A stretch of 64,000 bases of DNA from Zygnema cylindricum. Lineage: Eukaryota > Streptophyta > Zygnematophyceae > Zygnematales > Zygnemataceae. The DNA lies in assembly GCA_037447655.1 (NCBI GenBank), contig JBBHKE010000519.1:62001-126000 (forward strand), in the 5' to 3' direction. The translations under genes were made by a program, and so were the position numbers. Shown one piece after another: positions 22,632 to 34,694 of the stretch; the first letter of the stretch is position 1, and every line of letters begins with the position of its first letter. The notes beneath the pieces are model-generated. The model searched no databases. It saw nothing but the letters and a program-made list of their open reading frames with translations, and was not told the origin of the DNA.

Positions 22632-25600
22632 TCAAGGCTTTGGTGGTGAGTGAGGTGACTTTGGTGGAAGGCGGGCTGGTGGAGGAGGGGAAGGAGACGG
22701 GAGGGAAAACGGTGGAGGAGGGGGAGGTGACCTTGGTGGAAGAGGGGTTGGTGGAGTAGGCGGCAAAGGTGATGGACGAGAAATTGGCGGAGGAGAGCGA
22801 GGAGGTGGAAGACTGGAAGGTGGAGGCTTAGGAGAAAACGGTGGAGGGTTTGAAGGTGAACGAGGTGGAAGAGGAGTTGGTGGACGTGGAGGTGAAGAAG
22901 AAGTTGGAAGGGATGGAGGTGAACGAGGCGGAAGACGGGTTGGTGGGGGAGGAGGCGGAGGAGACTTACGAACGAATGATGGAGAAGATGGAGGAGGAAG
23001 ACGGATTGGTGGAGGTGAAGGAGACAACGGTGGAGGGTACGGAGGTGAACGCGGTGGAAGACGCGTTGGTGGAGGGGATAGACGTAAACGCGATGGTATT
23101 GGGGGAGGTCGAGTGAATGGGGGTGGCTTGCGTGGCGGTTGGCTTGTGGGTGGTGGAGGGAAGGGAGGTGGTGGTTCGTAAATTGACCAGCCTAAAGAAC
23201 AAATTTTAGGCATCAGTCTTCATGATACTGAATTTTGTACATACAAAATCTTGTACCGCTTGTATGTCTTTTTGATCACCACTCTAAATGTTTAAAAAAT
23301 AAAATCATCAAATAACACTAATAAAAATTTGGACGTGTTGTACTAGAATTGGAAAAACACCTCTAGGCAACCTGTTTACATTTGCAATTATTGGAATAAT
23401 ATGGACCAACACTTACATTCATATCACAAGTAATTATTGCAGTCTGTATTAGTTGTAGGCGTCAAACATTACAATAAGAACCATAAATACAATTTTGTGA
23501 TATTTCATTGAAAAAGATGTTTACAATCGGCAACGATGTTCATTTTTAGCATTCTTGTGAAAAGGTACGTACTTTTGCAAGTGTCATCGATATAATAGTC
23601 GGTGTATCCTTCATCACATTCACATGCCCATGCGAACCCATCTGTGCCACCAAAGCAGATACCGGCTCCCCCACAAGATCCTCCTGGTTGTGTCGCGTTG
23701 CAAACCGCGTCACATTCGCTTTTACTGCGCTGTTCCTTTGAGCTGCATCCTGATGGAAGGCTCGAACCAAAGAGGCAATTGGTTGAGAGGACTTGACATG
23801 TAAGGAGTCCATTGACATTGGTCATTGGCCCGGCTAAGTAGTTACCGGAAAGTGCACTGTACAAGCAGCCGGCCGCATAAGTTAATAGATTAGTTAACTT
23901 TAAATAAGCGTATTAGGAGTCGTAGAGAAAGAAATGATTTTGAAGGAGTCAATAAGGTTGACAAAAACCTAAACTATGTTAAAGTTTTCATTTGACAGAC
24001 AAGAAAATATATTTACCAAATACGAAAAGCAAATTTAATGTTACAACCTAAAAATTGATCAAAATCTTTTGAAGTTACTTACTTAATTAACTTTAAAATT
24101 TAATAAGGTACAAAATCAATTTTGCCCTAAAATTTTGTCAACGTTGTGATGATTTTCTTACTAGAAATTCTAAAATCCTCCAGACTTTTTTGTGATATTT
24201 TGCTTTATCTTATTTGTTTCATTTTCAAACATTTCTATTTTGTTAGATTACTCCAATTAAAACCTAAAAAAGACTAGGACACAGAAACCAAAACTAAATT
24301 TTTAATAAATCTTGTAAAATGATTCAATTTGTTTGGGTTACTTTCCACCAATATCAATGACCGCTTGACAATCCGAAATCAACGTGATCGTCCATGCCCA
24401 TTTTAGATGTTGAAAGCAATGCCTCTCCTCCCTTCCCCGGCTACTTGTATACTCCCATGGGACTTCAAGACAATGTTTTGGCTCAATAAATGAACATAAT
24501 ATTTTTTTCCGAATGGAACGTGACTAACATTTTTGTCAGGGAACTCATTTGGCCGATGGACAACGGAATGATTCCACTCAAAAAGTTGTCGTTTAGAAAT
24601 CTGTGACACGTCCAATTCCCACGCCTCCAAATGGCCTTATAGTCAATATCAAAAGCAAGATATTACAAATTAAAAAAAAATTACAAAAATATTTTAATTA
24701 AACGTTTCAGCGTTGCAATTTCCAACATTAAAAACCTAATATGCCATTTGATTAGATGCTTTGAAGATGAGAGCAACCCTAGTTGTCTTTTACCCCTTAC
24801 AAAATCCAAATCATCATTTTGTTTGACATGAATCATGATTTTTTCATCTTTTGAACATGTTGATTCACTATCACCAATGTATAATTACAACATTAATTTG
24901 ATTATTTATGCTGGTTTATAGTTGATTTAATTGAACTATTGACATATTTGAAATTCACGTAGTTTTCGTTTTCGAACCACGAAATTACCGCATTGTTAAA
25001 GTATATCTCAATAGGCTATCAAGTTTAAAAAAATATTTTGCTAAAACCATCACAAATCAGCTTTTTAACCCCTCCCTATCCCCATGAAGTGGATATGTAA
25101 AAAGAAAAGGTTAAAACACAATCACTTAAAGAACAAAGTTCGACTTTATGAAACAATCTCTTTTCATCTCAACTTGTAACTTCAAAATTTGATTTTTATT
25201 CCTTTTACCAAAAAATCCACTAGCTTAACAACTCCACCTTGCCCCACACCCTGAGCTTGCCATTGGTTATTAAATCATAATTCTTCTATATTTATCTGGT
25301 ATAGTATAGTTGTATATTTCTTACAGTTGTTGGAGAGATGTCAATTGACCGATGGACTTTGGAATGCTTCCAACCAATTGGTTCGAGCTCAAGTCTCTGT
25401 GGCATCCACCATCCCCACCAATTTAAAAAAATGGGAATAAATAGAAGTAACAAACACAATAAAACCATTTTTACAGATTATACTAGAAAACAAACATTTG
25501 TATGATTAGATTCTAGTTATCTGAGGTCCTATTCACTCCACCTTTTCTCCCTTACCCCGCCTTCAAAGCCTTCACTTGTGGATTGGATCAGATATCAATG

Positions 25601-28362
25601 TTAAAAGTTTCTTAACGAGTATTTCTGTAATATGCCTTACAAGGTTTGAATAGAAGTCATTTGACCGATGGACTCTGGAATGGTATCACTCAATTGGTTG
25701 TTACCAAGCTTCCTGTATCCCACGCCGCCCCATGGTCTTATAATGGATATCAAAAACAATTTTACATAAAGCAAAACCAATTATTGATATTTTGAAAATA
25801 TACACGATGAAGCATAATGTTACAAGCATTGTTAAAATACATCATCTCAAAAGGCTATCATACTGTACTAAATATTTGCTCAAACAATCACTTATCACCC
25901 TTTTAATACCTTTGAAGTGGATATGTAAAGACAAAAGGAGAAAAAAAAGTTTAACACTATCAAACACTCACTTTTCACCACATCCCGTAACTGTAAAATT
26001 TGAAAACAGCTCTCTCTTTTATCAAAATTTCGACTTGCTTAACAATCCCACCTTGCTCACACCTTAAGATGGCCATTATACATTAGATCATTATCATTAT
26101 TTATTAATTTGGTATAATGTGTCTTACAAGTATTGTAGGAATGCCAGTTGACCTATGTATGATGGAATGCTTCCACTCAAGGAGTTGTTACTTAGGTCTC
26201 TGCGGCATCCACCGTCCACACCAATTTAAAAGAATGATAACAAAGACAAGACAGAAAAAGATTATGACCATTTTTACAGATTATGTTTAAAAGAAATACA
26301 TGTATATCATTGAGTTTTAGTTTTTCGAGGTCTTTTCCCACCCGCCTTTCCTATATAGCCTTGCCTCCAAAGCCCCCGCTCGAGGATTGAAGTTTAATCC
26401 GACGGCAATGTTATAATTTTCTTAACGTATATTTTTGTAGTATGACTTACAAGGTGTAAAGATAAGACAGTCCGAAAATGAAACCTTCAACGCTTCCACT
26501 CAACTGGTTGTTCGCCAGATTCCTGTATCCCATGCCTCCCAATGGCCCTATAGTGGATATCGAAAGCAATTTTAAATAAAAACAAATGTAACTGTTGATA
26601 TTTCGGAAATACACAAGATGTCAATTCTTGAACCACAAATAGTGAAAAAGGCAAATACTACTATTGTTTAAACATGTCATTTCAATAGGCTAGCAAATTC
26701 TACTGATGTATTTTGCTCAAACCATCACTTATCATCCTTTCTAACCCCTCCCTATCTCTACGAAGTGGACATCGAAAGAAAAAAGCTGAAAAAATGTTTG
26801 ACACTATCAAACACTCACTTTTCATCTCATCTCGTAACTTCAAATTTTGAATATAATTTTGATAATTCGTAACTTTATCAAAAGTTTCACTTGCTTAATA
26901 ACCCCAACTTGCCCACCCTTTGAGACGGCCATTGTTTATTAAATCATTTGTGTTATTTGTAAATTTGGTACAATGTGTATTACACGTATCCGAGGGATTG
27001 TAAAAAAGTGTTGTCAACTTGAAGGTCTCCACTCAGCAGGTTGTTGCTCAGGTCCCTTTGGACACCCCACATCCTCGCCACCAACTACCCAAACATCTTT
27101 TACTCAAGGTTTGAAGAGAAATCATTTCACCGATGGACTCAAGAATGGTATCACTTGATTGGTTATTACCTAGGTTCCTACAGACCTACGCCGGCCAGTG
27201 GTCTTACAATGGATATCAAAATCAGTTTTATATAAAGCAAAACCAATTATTGATATTTTGAAAATATACACGATGGAGCATAATGTTACAAGCATTGTTA
27301 AAATACATCATCTCAAAAGGCTATTATACTGTGCTAAATATTTGCTCAAACAATCACTTATCACCCTTTTAATCGCTTTGAAGTGGATATGTAAAGACAA
27401 AAGGAGAAAAAAAAATTAACACTATCAAACACTCACTTTTCACCAAATCTCGTAACTGTAAAATTTGAAAACAGCTCTCTTTTATCAAAATTTCGACTTG
27501 CTTAACAATCCCACCTTGCTCACACCTTGGGATGGCCATTATACATTAGATCATTATCATTATTTATTAATTTGGTATAATGTGTCTTACAAGTATTGTA
27601 GGTAATTCAGATAACCTATGGACTCCGGAATGCTTCCACTCAAGAGGTTGTCACTCATGTCTCTGTGACACCTCGCATCCTCGCCCCAACCACCCAAACA
27701 ACTTTTACTCAACAAGAATTAAAAACTTTGATTCAAACAAAAAAAAAAGCTTGGAGAACACAACATTCTCATCCTCGAAACTCATTCTCAATTTTAATTA
27801 TCATTACCTCAACTTTTAGTTCTTATCCTTATTCTTCGTCATGATCTTATCATTGCATATGAGATACACCAAGCCGCTCCCTATATACTAACAAGTATGT
27901 TAAATGGTTGAAGCCGCCAATCGCCCTCCCAATCGTCCCCGACATTCCATTGCTTCGCAGATTTCTGTAACCCTCTCCGTGAACCATTAGCGAGGTTTGT
28001 TATCTCACCCCTCCACATTTTCCTCTCCTTCCTTTTCCCTCCACCATTGGCCCGTCTCAACCACACCAGCGCCAGTCCGTCTCAAATCACATCGCAGCAA
28101 AGTATGCGCGCAACGAATGAACGAAACTTAGAGCGGTTTGAGTGCAGATTTCAGTGCAGATTTTAAGGACAGAAAAAATAGATACTCACATTTCTGTCAC
28201 ATAACCTTCATTATCACAAGTGAAAAATCCGTTGTTGCATTTGATTTCGGGAAAGTTGCTCATGGTCTCACTCATCAACGACAGTGAAAAGACTGCACCA
28301 TCCGCAGAGACAGATGCCATACTCAAGCCAATTAGACAAACTTTTCGCACGTGTAACAACAT
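22632..28362 (-). CDS. Secreted LRR - EGF-like - proline-rich protein, 12 exons
   Basis: Not identified by name; probably an apoplastic or wall-associated LRR protein. Exons (minus strand): 28362-28190; nine 72-bp exons at 27964-27893, 27662-27591, 27177-27106, 27055-26984, 26522-26451, 26199-26128, 25712-25641, 25396-25325 and 24600-24529; then 23856-23573 and 23191-22632. They sum to 1665 bp, 555 codons with the stop, in phase throughout. Residues 1-20 form a signal peptide (cleavage after V-S-A). A C-N-N-G-F-F-T-C cap is followed by nine 24-residue plant LRRs (L-D-L-S-x-N-x-L-x-G-x-I-P type), an EGF-like C-x-C-D-E-G-Y module near 315-366, and about 186 residues of R-L-P-P-R-S-P-P-type sequence. 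No transmembrane or kinase part. One donor site (after 27106) is lost. The overall plan recalls LRR-extensins, but the EGF module is unusual. Confidence 0.8.
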
Positions 28363-28793
28363 TGATTTGAGAGAGAGATCTTAGTGGAGCCAATTAGAGT
28401 GATGTTTTGTGGACGCTTGGATCGCACGCAAAGAAGAACTGTTGTGCTTCGGCGTCTTATTAAAGAAAACACAAGAGATACAACACCGTTAACCTTCTGG
28501 TTAATTCATAAAAGTTAGTGGAAGGTGGTTATTTTAGCCAAGTTTTTTGAATTACCAAAAACCTAAAAGTTGGTTGATTTGAAAGTGGCATTGGATAGTG
28601 GAAAATAAACTGATTAAAGCTTTTTTTTTTCATTTGTTGTGTGGGCATTCGAGCCTTTTCAATGCTCCTTATATTTTGGAGTTTTTCCCAAGTTTTCATA
28701 TTTAACATAAAAAGCAACACTAACGTACACTTTGCCGGACAGATCTAGCATCAAAATCCATTTAAAAGGTACTTTGTGTGACGGATCGAGGCT
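28363..28793. other. Upstream region of the LRR gene
   Basis: Contains no further exon that I can support and no clear TATA box. Confidence 0.35.
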
Positions 28794-29024
28794 TTAAAAT
28801 TCAATGAAAACGTTAAGATGACGTTTTATCTTGAAACTTTTATAGATTTGGCTTTGAAACCCTTCATTGGAAGAAAAAGAGGGAAAAAAGGCTAAAATTG
28901 GGGAAGTCGTACAATCCTCCTCTACCATCGTATCGAAGTCGCCGTAGTTGCCGTAGTATCCACTTACGAGTGCCACGTGGCACGCTATGCTCAACATTGC
29001 CACGAGAACAAAGCTGGCCGCCAT
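28794..29024 (-). CDS. Short ORF with signal peptide, possible lone or alternative first exon
   Basis: 76 residues starting M-A-A-S-F-V-L-V-A-M-L-S and ending its hydrophobic run at A-L-V-S-G, a good secretion signal, followed by Y-Y-G-N-Y-G. A GTACGA donor after the V-E-E-D motif could splice to an AG near 28380 and enter exon 1 of the LRR gene in frame, 5 codons before its ATG. That would make it an alternative first exon; the LRR gene has its own signal peptide, so this is not needed. It could also be a separate small secreted peptide or chance. Confidence 0.35.
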   Translation of the reverse strand: MAASFVLVAMLSIACHVALVSGYYGNYGDFDTMVEEDCTTSPILAFFPSFSSNEGFQSQIYKSFKIKRHLNVFIEF

Positions 29025-29518
29025 GGCTACGGACTCGTCACGTCACACAGAGAAAAATGTTTTTTAAACAAAGGTCTACGTGGATGTTTTCGTTCAACCA
29101 ACTTTATATTCAAAACATCTCCTTTGGTGGACAGTCTCTTTCTTTTTCTTTTCCTCCTCCTCTTTCTTCTTCTTTAACTATTTCTTATTCTTTTATTTTT
29201 TTCATAACAATATAGGCAAATAACATCTGTTGTACGGCTTTCAGAAAGTGTCAGAGAACGCGTGTACGGCAATCAGGGGGTACCCAGGAAATCCCTGCAT
29301 AGTACTATAGCATTTGAATGCCGTACGAATAAGGACCAAGTTTCCAGCCGTACGGTGAACGAGCGCCGTCGATCGGACTTCGCTTGTAGCCCGATGGCGA
29401 GATACAGACAAGGAGATTGTCAGTTTTTGGAATTTGAACCGTCGATGTGAAGCTTGCTGTACGGATGCATGTACTACAGTACTGTGAAATTTTGAATCAC
29501 TTTGACCACATAAATCTC
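29025..29518. other. Non-coding stretch
   Basis: No supported gene. Confidence 0.35.
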
Positions 29519-29608
29519 GTCGTATTTCTTCATATTTCATCGTATTTCTTCGTATTCCGTCGTATTCCGTCGTATTTCGTCGTGTTTCGTCGTATTTCAT
29601 CGTCTTTT
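29519..29608 (+). repeat. Minisatellite, about 10-bp unit CGTATTTCGT
   Basis: About nine imperfect copies in a row. The surrounding block (TTTGACCACA ... GATGCGACTAGTTAAAT-CAGCCGG) is repeated without the array at 29700-29780. Confidence 0.8.
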
Positions 29609-30080
29609 TCTCGAGATGCGACTAGTTAAATACAGCCGGCATTTATGAACTACAATTCTCTAAATTTGTTTTACTGGACCTCGACGCCAAAATTTTCAAG
29701 AGACTTTGACCACAAAAATTTATTATTATTTCGTCTCATTTTCTAGCGATGCGACGAGTTAAATCCAGCCGGGCAATAAGGGCATGTGCCCATTTAACCG
29801 GTAATTTGAAGATTTACTTTGGATTTTTGTGAAGATTCTCCGTATTACTTTTGATACCTAAGGACAGAAAATTATCGCGCGAGCGCGTATAATTTTTTTT
29901 TAGGAGTCTCCTCTGTGCGTCGGTAAAAAAAAACTTACGAAACAAAGTGTTCACACTTGAAGCGTTCCCATGTATAGCATTCGTTACAAATATCGTCACG
30001 CGCATCGAAGGAGAACATGTAAATCGCCTTCGTGATTCAAAATATCTATAAAATTAAATAAACGTTCACACTTTAAGCGC
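29609..30080. other. Non-coding stretch
   Basis: Holds the second, array-free copy of the block around the minisatellite; nothing else. Confidence 0.35.
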
Positions 30081-30901
30081 TACACCGTGAATCGTTATTA
30101 GACTAAAGAAATTATTAGTGTCAAAAATTAATTACACCGCGAATCGTAATTAGAGTAATGAAAAAATTAGAGTAAAAAAACAAAAAAAAACAATTAGAGT
30201 AATTGACGCTAATTTATGTGATAGAGCTTTTTCAACTATGAAGTTTACTCTAATTTATTTAGTTATTCTATATTGGGTTATGTCGGCGATAATTATGTGC
30301 GCGATAATTATGAACACTAAATTACGTAGACGTACAAAATGTGTCAGTCCGGTATAGTATTGACGTCATTATGACGCTAAAAATATTTGTCGCATTGAAT
30401 GTCAGTTAATGTTCACACTGACGACGATGCTGTCGACGGACGAGAGTTATGCGAACGACTTTTTTTCGATGTGATTGATCTTTTGTTTAGTGCGATTTCA
30501 CGTGCGAGCGCGATTCTATTAAATCATTATTTGTACCTTTTTACTTATAAAAGTACAATTTTGCACGGTCAGACGTCGTCCGTACTCCACACTATTTAAA
30601 AATAACCTATATTAGAATTTTTTACGCTAATTAAACCTCACCTAAATTAGAATAATGAAAAAATTAGAATCGATTACTCTATTTGATGTGATAGAGTCGA
30701 AATTTCAAGCGACCGAATTAGAGTAATTTACTCTAATTACGATTCGCGGTGTAGTGTCATTGATGCTAATTTAGTGCCGGAGACGTGGCAGATTATGGTC
30801 CACGTCCTTAAATTGTATAATTTATTCTATTTAAGGTATCAATGTCAAAATTTTGGGGCGCCGATATAGAGTACATCAGTCTAATAACGATTCAAGGTGT
30901 A
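30081..30901. mobile_element. Outer TA-flanked element, split by another
   Basis: Ends TACACCGTGAATCGTTATTAG and the near-complement at 30880-30901. Without the inner insertion it would be about 200 bp, like the MITE at 18132-18352. Confidence 0.7.
30133..30753. mobile_element. Inner TA-flanked element, 621 bp, perfect terminal repeats
   Basis: Terminal inverted repeats are identical over 26 bp (starting TACACCGCGAATCGTAATTA). Flanking TA fits a mariner-like or related target. The interior matches 9188-9470 and part of 9740-10285. No transposase frame. Confidence 0.8.
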
Positions 30902-31199
30902 CCTATTAATCCGTCGATATAGCTTTAACAAGTTGAGCCGCGCGTCACATGAGAACATTTAATATATGAAATTCAAAACATAAGAGTTAAAGTACAATTA
31001 TATTGTCGTTTAGCGCCACATGCGAATTTTTTTTACGCTACGTGAAATAGGGAGCATGTGTGGAGAGTTCAAAAAAAATATTGTACGCTCATTATGGAAC
31101 GATTATTTTGAAAGGAGAACGAAGTTATTTTGAAAGGGAAGAATCTATCCACATTCAAAATTTAAAAAGTACAAGACGAATTCGCGTGTAAGATTCACT
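30902..31199. other. Non-coding stretch
   Basis: AT-rich; nothing recognised. Confidence 0.3.
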
Positions 31200-32720
31200 T
31201 AGGGTGAAGTTCCATTAGACGAAAAGTGAGGTTGTTTACAGAAATTCGGACCTCTCAGTACTACGACGTACGTCTTATTTTGTTTTTATGCGGAAAACAA
31301 CATTCCACAGAATCTTGCTAATATTCTCCAAAAGTCTGGGAGTTAATAGTGACCGTTGGATATTTTTTCGTGAAGCATTCGCTTCGAAATTTTATGTAAT
31401 TGGTGATGTACCTCGCAAGGTACATCACCAATTACAGAAAAAATTGAGCCGCGACACGTTGGATAATGAGCATACGTGTCAATGTGGCAACCAACGAAAA
31501 TAAAAAAATTCCGCACACGATATACGCATTCAAAAATCCAGCAGAAATTACAAACGAAGTCTCGTAACGTATTTTTGTCACTCTATTTTTGTTATGGCCC
31601 ATCCTTCACACTATTTCTGGCAGGGCTCATTCGTCACGCGAAATAACAAGAACCCTAAAAAAATGAGGTGGTATTTGACAAGGCGTCTGCAAAGAGTACA
31701 AAACGTGTTGAACGATGACCTGGTACGCACGTACATGGTACGCAAATGAAGATTTTTGGTCGGTGTAAAAATCATTGACGATTTTAATTATCAAATCTAT
31801 AGCTACGTGGCATCAATCTTTTGTTACCACGTGGATTACAAACTCTCCGCAATGGAATTTCGTTCAGATTGTAGCATTCTATAATGTTGACCGTACAATC
31901 ACAGAATGTCTTAATAGAACATCACCCTTACTCACAAATTTAACGTTATTAGTCGAATTCTGTACGCTCGAAATTGAAATTTTGTTCCTTTCAATGTAGA
32001 TTAAAGGTCAATATCCATCAGTCGAAAAGTGGGGTAGTTTACAAAAATCCGCGGCTATCCATACCAAACAGTACCGCTTATTTTGTCTTTATACGCGAAA
32101 CAACATTACAGACAATTTGGTCAATACTCTCTGAAGGTTTTGGGAGGTAACAGTGACTGTCAGATATTCATCCGCGAGGCGTTCGCTTCGTTCGGTTCAT
32201 TTTTCTCTGTAGCTAACAACCTACCTCAAGGAGGTGGGTAGGCAAATACAAAAACAAATTTATCGCGACACGTTGGACGAATAACCTACGTGTCACGGTG
32301 GACAACCAACAGAAAATCACAAGATTTGCACATGACACAAGCTTTAGAAAATACAACCGAAAATAAAAATGTAATTTCGTAATATTCCTTCGTCACGCTA
32401 TTCTCGGGAACTTTTGTTCTTCACACTATTTCTCTCAAATGACTTTTGTTATGTTCGAAAAGAGAAACCCTAAAAAATGAGTTGGCGTAAAGACTGGCGT
32501 CTGCAAATGTATAAAAGTTCTCTCGTATGATTACTTCGTACGCACAAACATGGTACACAAGTGAAGATTTGAAGTTAAGTTTGTCGATGCTAAAAAAATT
32601 GAAAGATATTCAATATCGGATCGTAGCTTACGTGGCGCCGGTCAATTTAGAACACGTGGTTTACAAAATCTACGTGATGGAACATCAACTCAGGGTGCGT
32701 CTCCATGTGCCAAAGTAAGG
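31200..32720 (+). repeat. Tandem duplication of a 0.8-kb non-coding unit with central hairpin
   Basis: The copies start near 31200 and 32000. Shared landmarks in the same order: CGAAAAGTG, GTTTACA-AAAT, TTATTTTGT, GCGACACGTTGGA, ACCAAC, and CTTCGTACGCAC- or GGTACGCACGTACATGGTAC-like 3' parts. Both copies have an inverted repeat at the same place. Confidence 0.65.
31396..31435. repeat. Perfect 18-bp hairpin
   Basis: GTAATTGGTGATGTACCT (31396-31413) and its exact complement (31418-31435) around a 4-base loop CGCA. Confidence 0.9.
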
Positions 32721-33917
32721 GTTTTTTTCTGTCGTTTTCCTCTAAAGGTGAAAGAAAAAGAAAGGTCAACGGCTTAGCTGGTTATGGTTAGGTCGGTTTA
32801 TTGCCTTTTGGACAAGAATGCTAAGCCACTAGGCTCTCTGGTATTTATCACATTCTCTACAAGAGTTATCTCGTTATGACAGCAAAGCAAGAAATAATCC
32901 AATCGGAACATGGGAAAATCCAAATCCGATCAAAAATACACTCCTTCCAAGCCAACCGAAATACAAACAAGACAGAAACACACAACCAAACCGTCAAGCT
33001 GCCTGAGAAAGGCACAGCAAGGTCCAGATGTGCTCCCCCACGATCTCCAATTCCACACTTCCACCAAAAGACCGAGTTTGGAGGGAAACCTTCCGGACGT
33101 GGCCTTTGGCCGTGTGGATTAACAACGTGGACAAAAAAACAAGGAGAATAGTATTCCTCTATCTAGCTTCTACACCTAGCTAGGAAGGAGAAGAAAGACA
33201 CGTGGGTAGTCGGTGAGAGTGAGAAAAAGAGAAACTCAGCCACTAAGAGAAAATTCTTGTCCAAAAGCTAAATTCTCTAAATCTAAGAATTAGGCTAGGT
33301 AAAAGCTACGCTAGGCCTAAGCAAAATTAGCCTACCTCTAGTCTACTTTACATGCATGAAACTACTTAAGATGTTGGCCAATAGGCGGCCAACATTGTCT
33401 GCCGTACGCACAAAATCCACCGTCTTAGTAAAAACCCTCCCTCACTACATGTGCGCGCGAACCTACATGGGTTCGCGACTTTAATAAATAAATAAATGGT
33501 GTATCGAAGCGTCACCCGGAAATCGCGATTCGTCTCCTACGATCCTACGATCCTAAGTACCTACACACGAAATAAAAGGTATAGTACGAAATACTCGAAA
33601 AGTGTGTACCTGCGCACAAAACAAAGCGTCTAGCACGGAATAAGTACTATTCACCGAAACAAATAAATAGATGAACTGGCGTGAAATCGCACGTGCGAAC
33701 GAAAATTATGCACACGTGCCAAAATCGTACGTGTATTCCTTAAATCGCGCGTGCATGCATAAATCGCGCGTGCATGCGAAATACCCCACGCGCTTGCTTT
33801 AAACCATGAGTGCATGTGAAATAAAGTCACAATAGAAGAGAGAGAGTCACAATAGTTGTCCCCATAGTCAAAAAGAAACAAGCAAACAAGCAGAACAGAC
33901 TGATAGATGACCAAAAT
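32721..33917. other. Non-coding stretch, possibly the start of the LTR of D
   Basis: No gene supported. By comparison with A and C the LTR of D should start about 200 bp before 33918, but no matching TG end is visible, so its start is degraded or replaced. Confidence 0.35.
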
Positions 33918-34004
33918 GTTGCCGACGACCAAGTTTGAACTTAGGTCTACAGAATACTATGTGACGTATGCCTTATCCATTAAGGCGTTAACGAAACTAT
34001 ACAC
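33918..34004 (-). other. Antisense tRNA-like module in LTR of D
   Basis: On the minus strand GCCTTAATGGATAAGGC forms a good D arm typical of tRNA-Arg, followed by an anticodon-like hairpin and a T-arm-like CTAAGTTCAAACTTGG. The acceptor no longer pairs. Confidence 0.55.
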
Positions 34005-34679
34005 GTATGTGGTTTGATATTTTATTAAACATTTACGCGACGTCATTTTCACTAATACAATCCAAATTGACGAAACGATACATATAGACAACGGCGCTCG
34101 CGGACGCAAAATCAAACCGTGTAAAATATATGATTAGACGGATGTCGTCGCCGCCACCAAACACAAGTGAATCTTTGGTGACTTTCTTACATTGCGAAGC
34201 GCTGTTCCACATGGTGACACATCTTTGGACGCCGGAAAAGATGGGAGGAGAAACGATGGCTCCCAAGCTTACAAGTGTTAACCAGAAGACCATGTTGTAC
34301 AATAGCCATACAATAAGTACAATCGACCACTCAACCTTGTTTTACTATACATTTTTACGATTGGTCTAGGGTATAGTAATAGGTAGCTGTGAGTAGGAGT
34401 TTAGGAACTTAGCGTGTTTGAGACGCCTCTCTTCAAGTGAACTTTTATATTTATAGGCCATCTTTGGCCAGCCATAACATACTACTCAAGGGAGCAAATT
34501 TAGTGATTCTTTTTGTGTTTGACTCAAAGGAGTTTTGTCCTTACATGGGTGAGGGTGGTCGGAGTATTTGTGTGCTTGGGCGGCACTAATTCAGTGGGAA
34601 AGTGGAAGGGGCAAATATTATCCTAGAGGCTTTACATAGGTTGCTCATTCTGTGAGATACCGGATACTACAAAATTTCA
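33918..34679 (+). repeat. LTR of element D, 5' start unresolved
   Basis: Related to the LTR of A (GGAGGAGAAACGATGGCTCCC, CAGCCATAACATACTACTCAAGGGAGCAAATTTAGTGATTC-type blocks). Ends in CA at 34679 before a diverged primer site. Confidence 0.7.
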
Positions 34680-34694
34680 TATTTTGGGCCCACC
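34680..34694 (+). other. Diverged half-tRNA primer site of D
   Basis: TATTTTGGGCCCACC, 12 of 15 bases matching the complement of the initiator-Met anticodon arm. Confidence 0.5.

Noticed and set aside
22841-23116. Val/Glu-rich plus-strand frame opposite the proline-rich exon
   Set aside because: Complement of the proline codons; the minus-strand frame joins the EGF exon in phase.
24403-24630. 75-residue minus-strand frame as an exon of the LRR gene
   Set aside because: The real LRR exon here (24600-24529) is in another frame and keeps phase with its neighbours; the long frame runs into intron.
29519-29608. CRISPR-like array
   Set aside because: Units are 10 bp without spacers; it is a minisatellite in a eukaryotic context.
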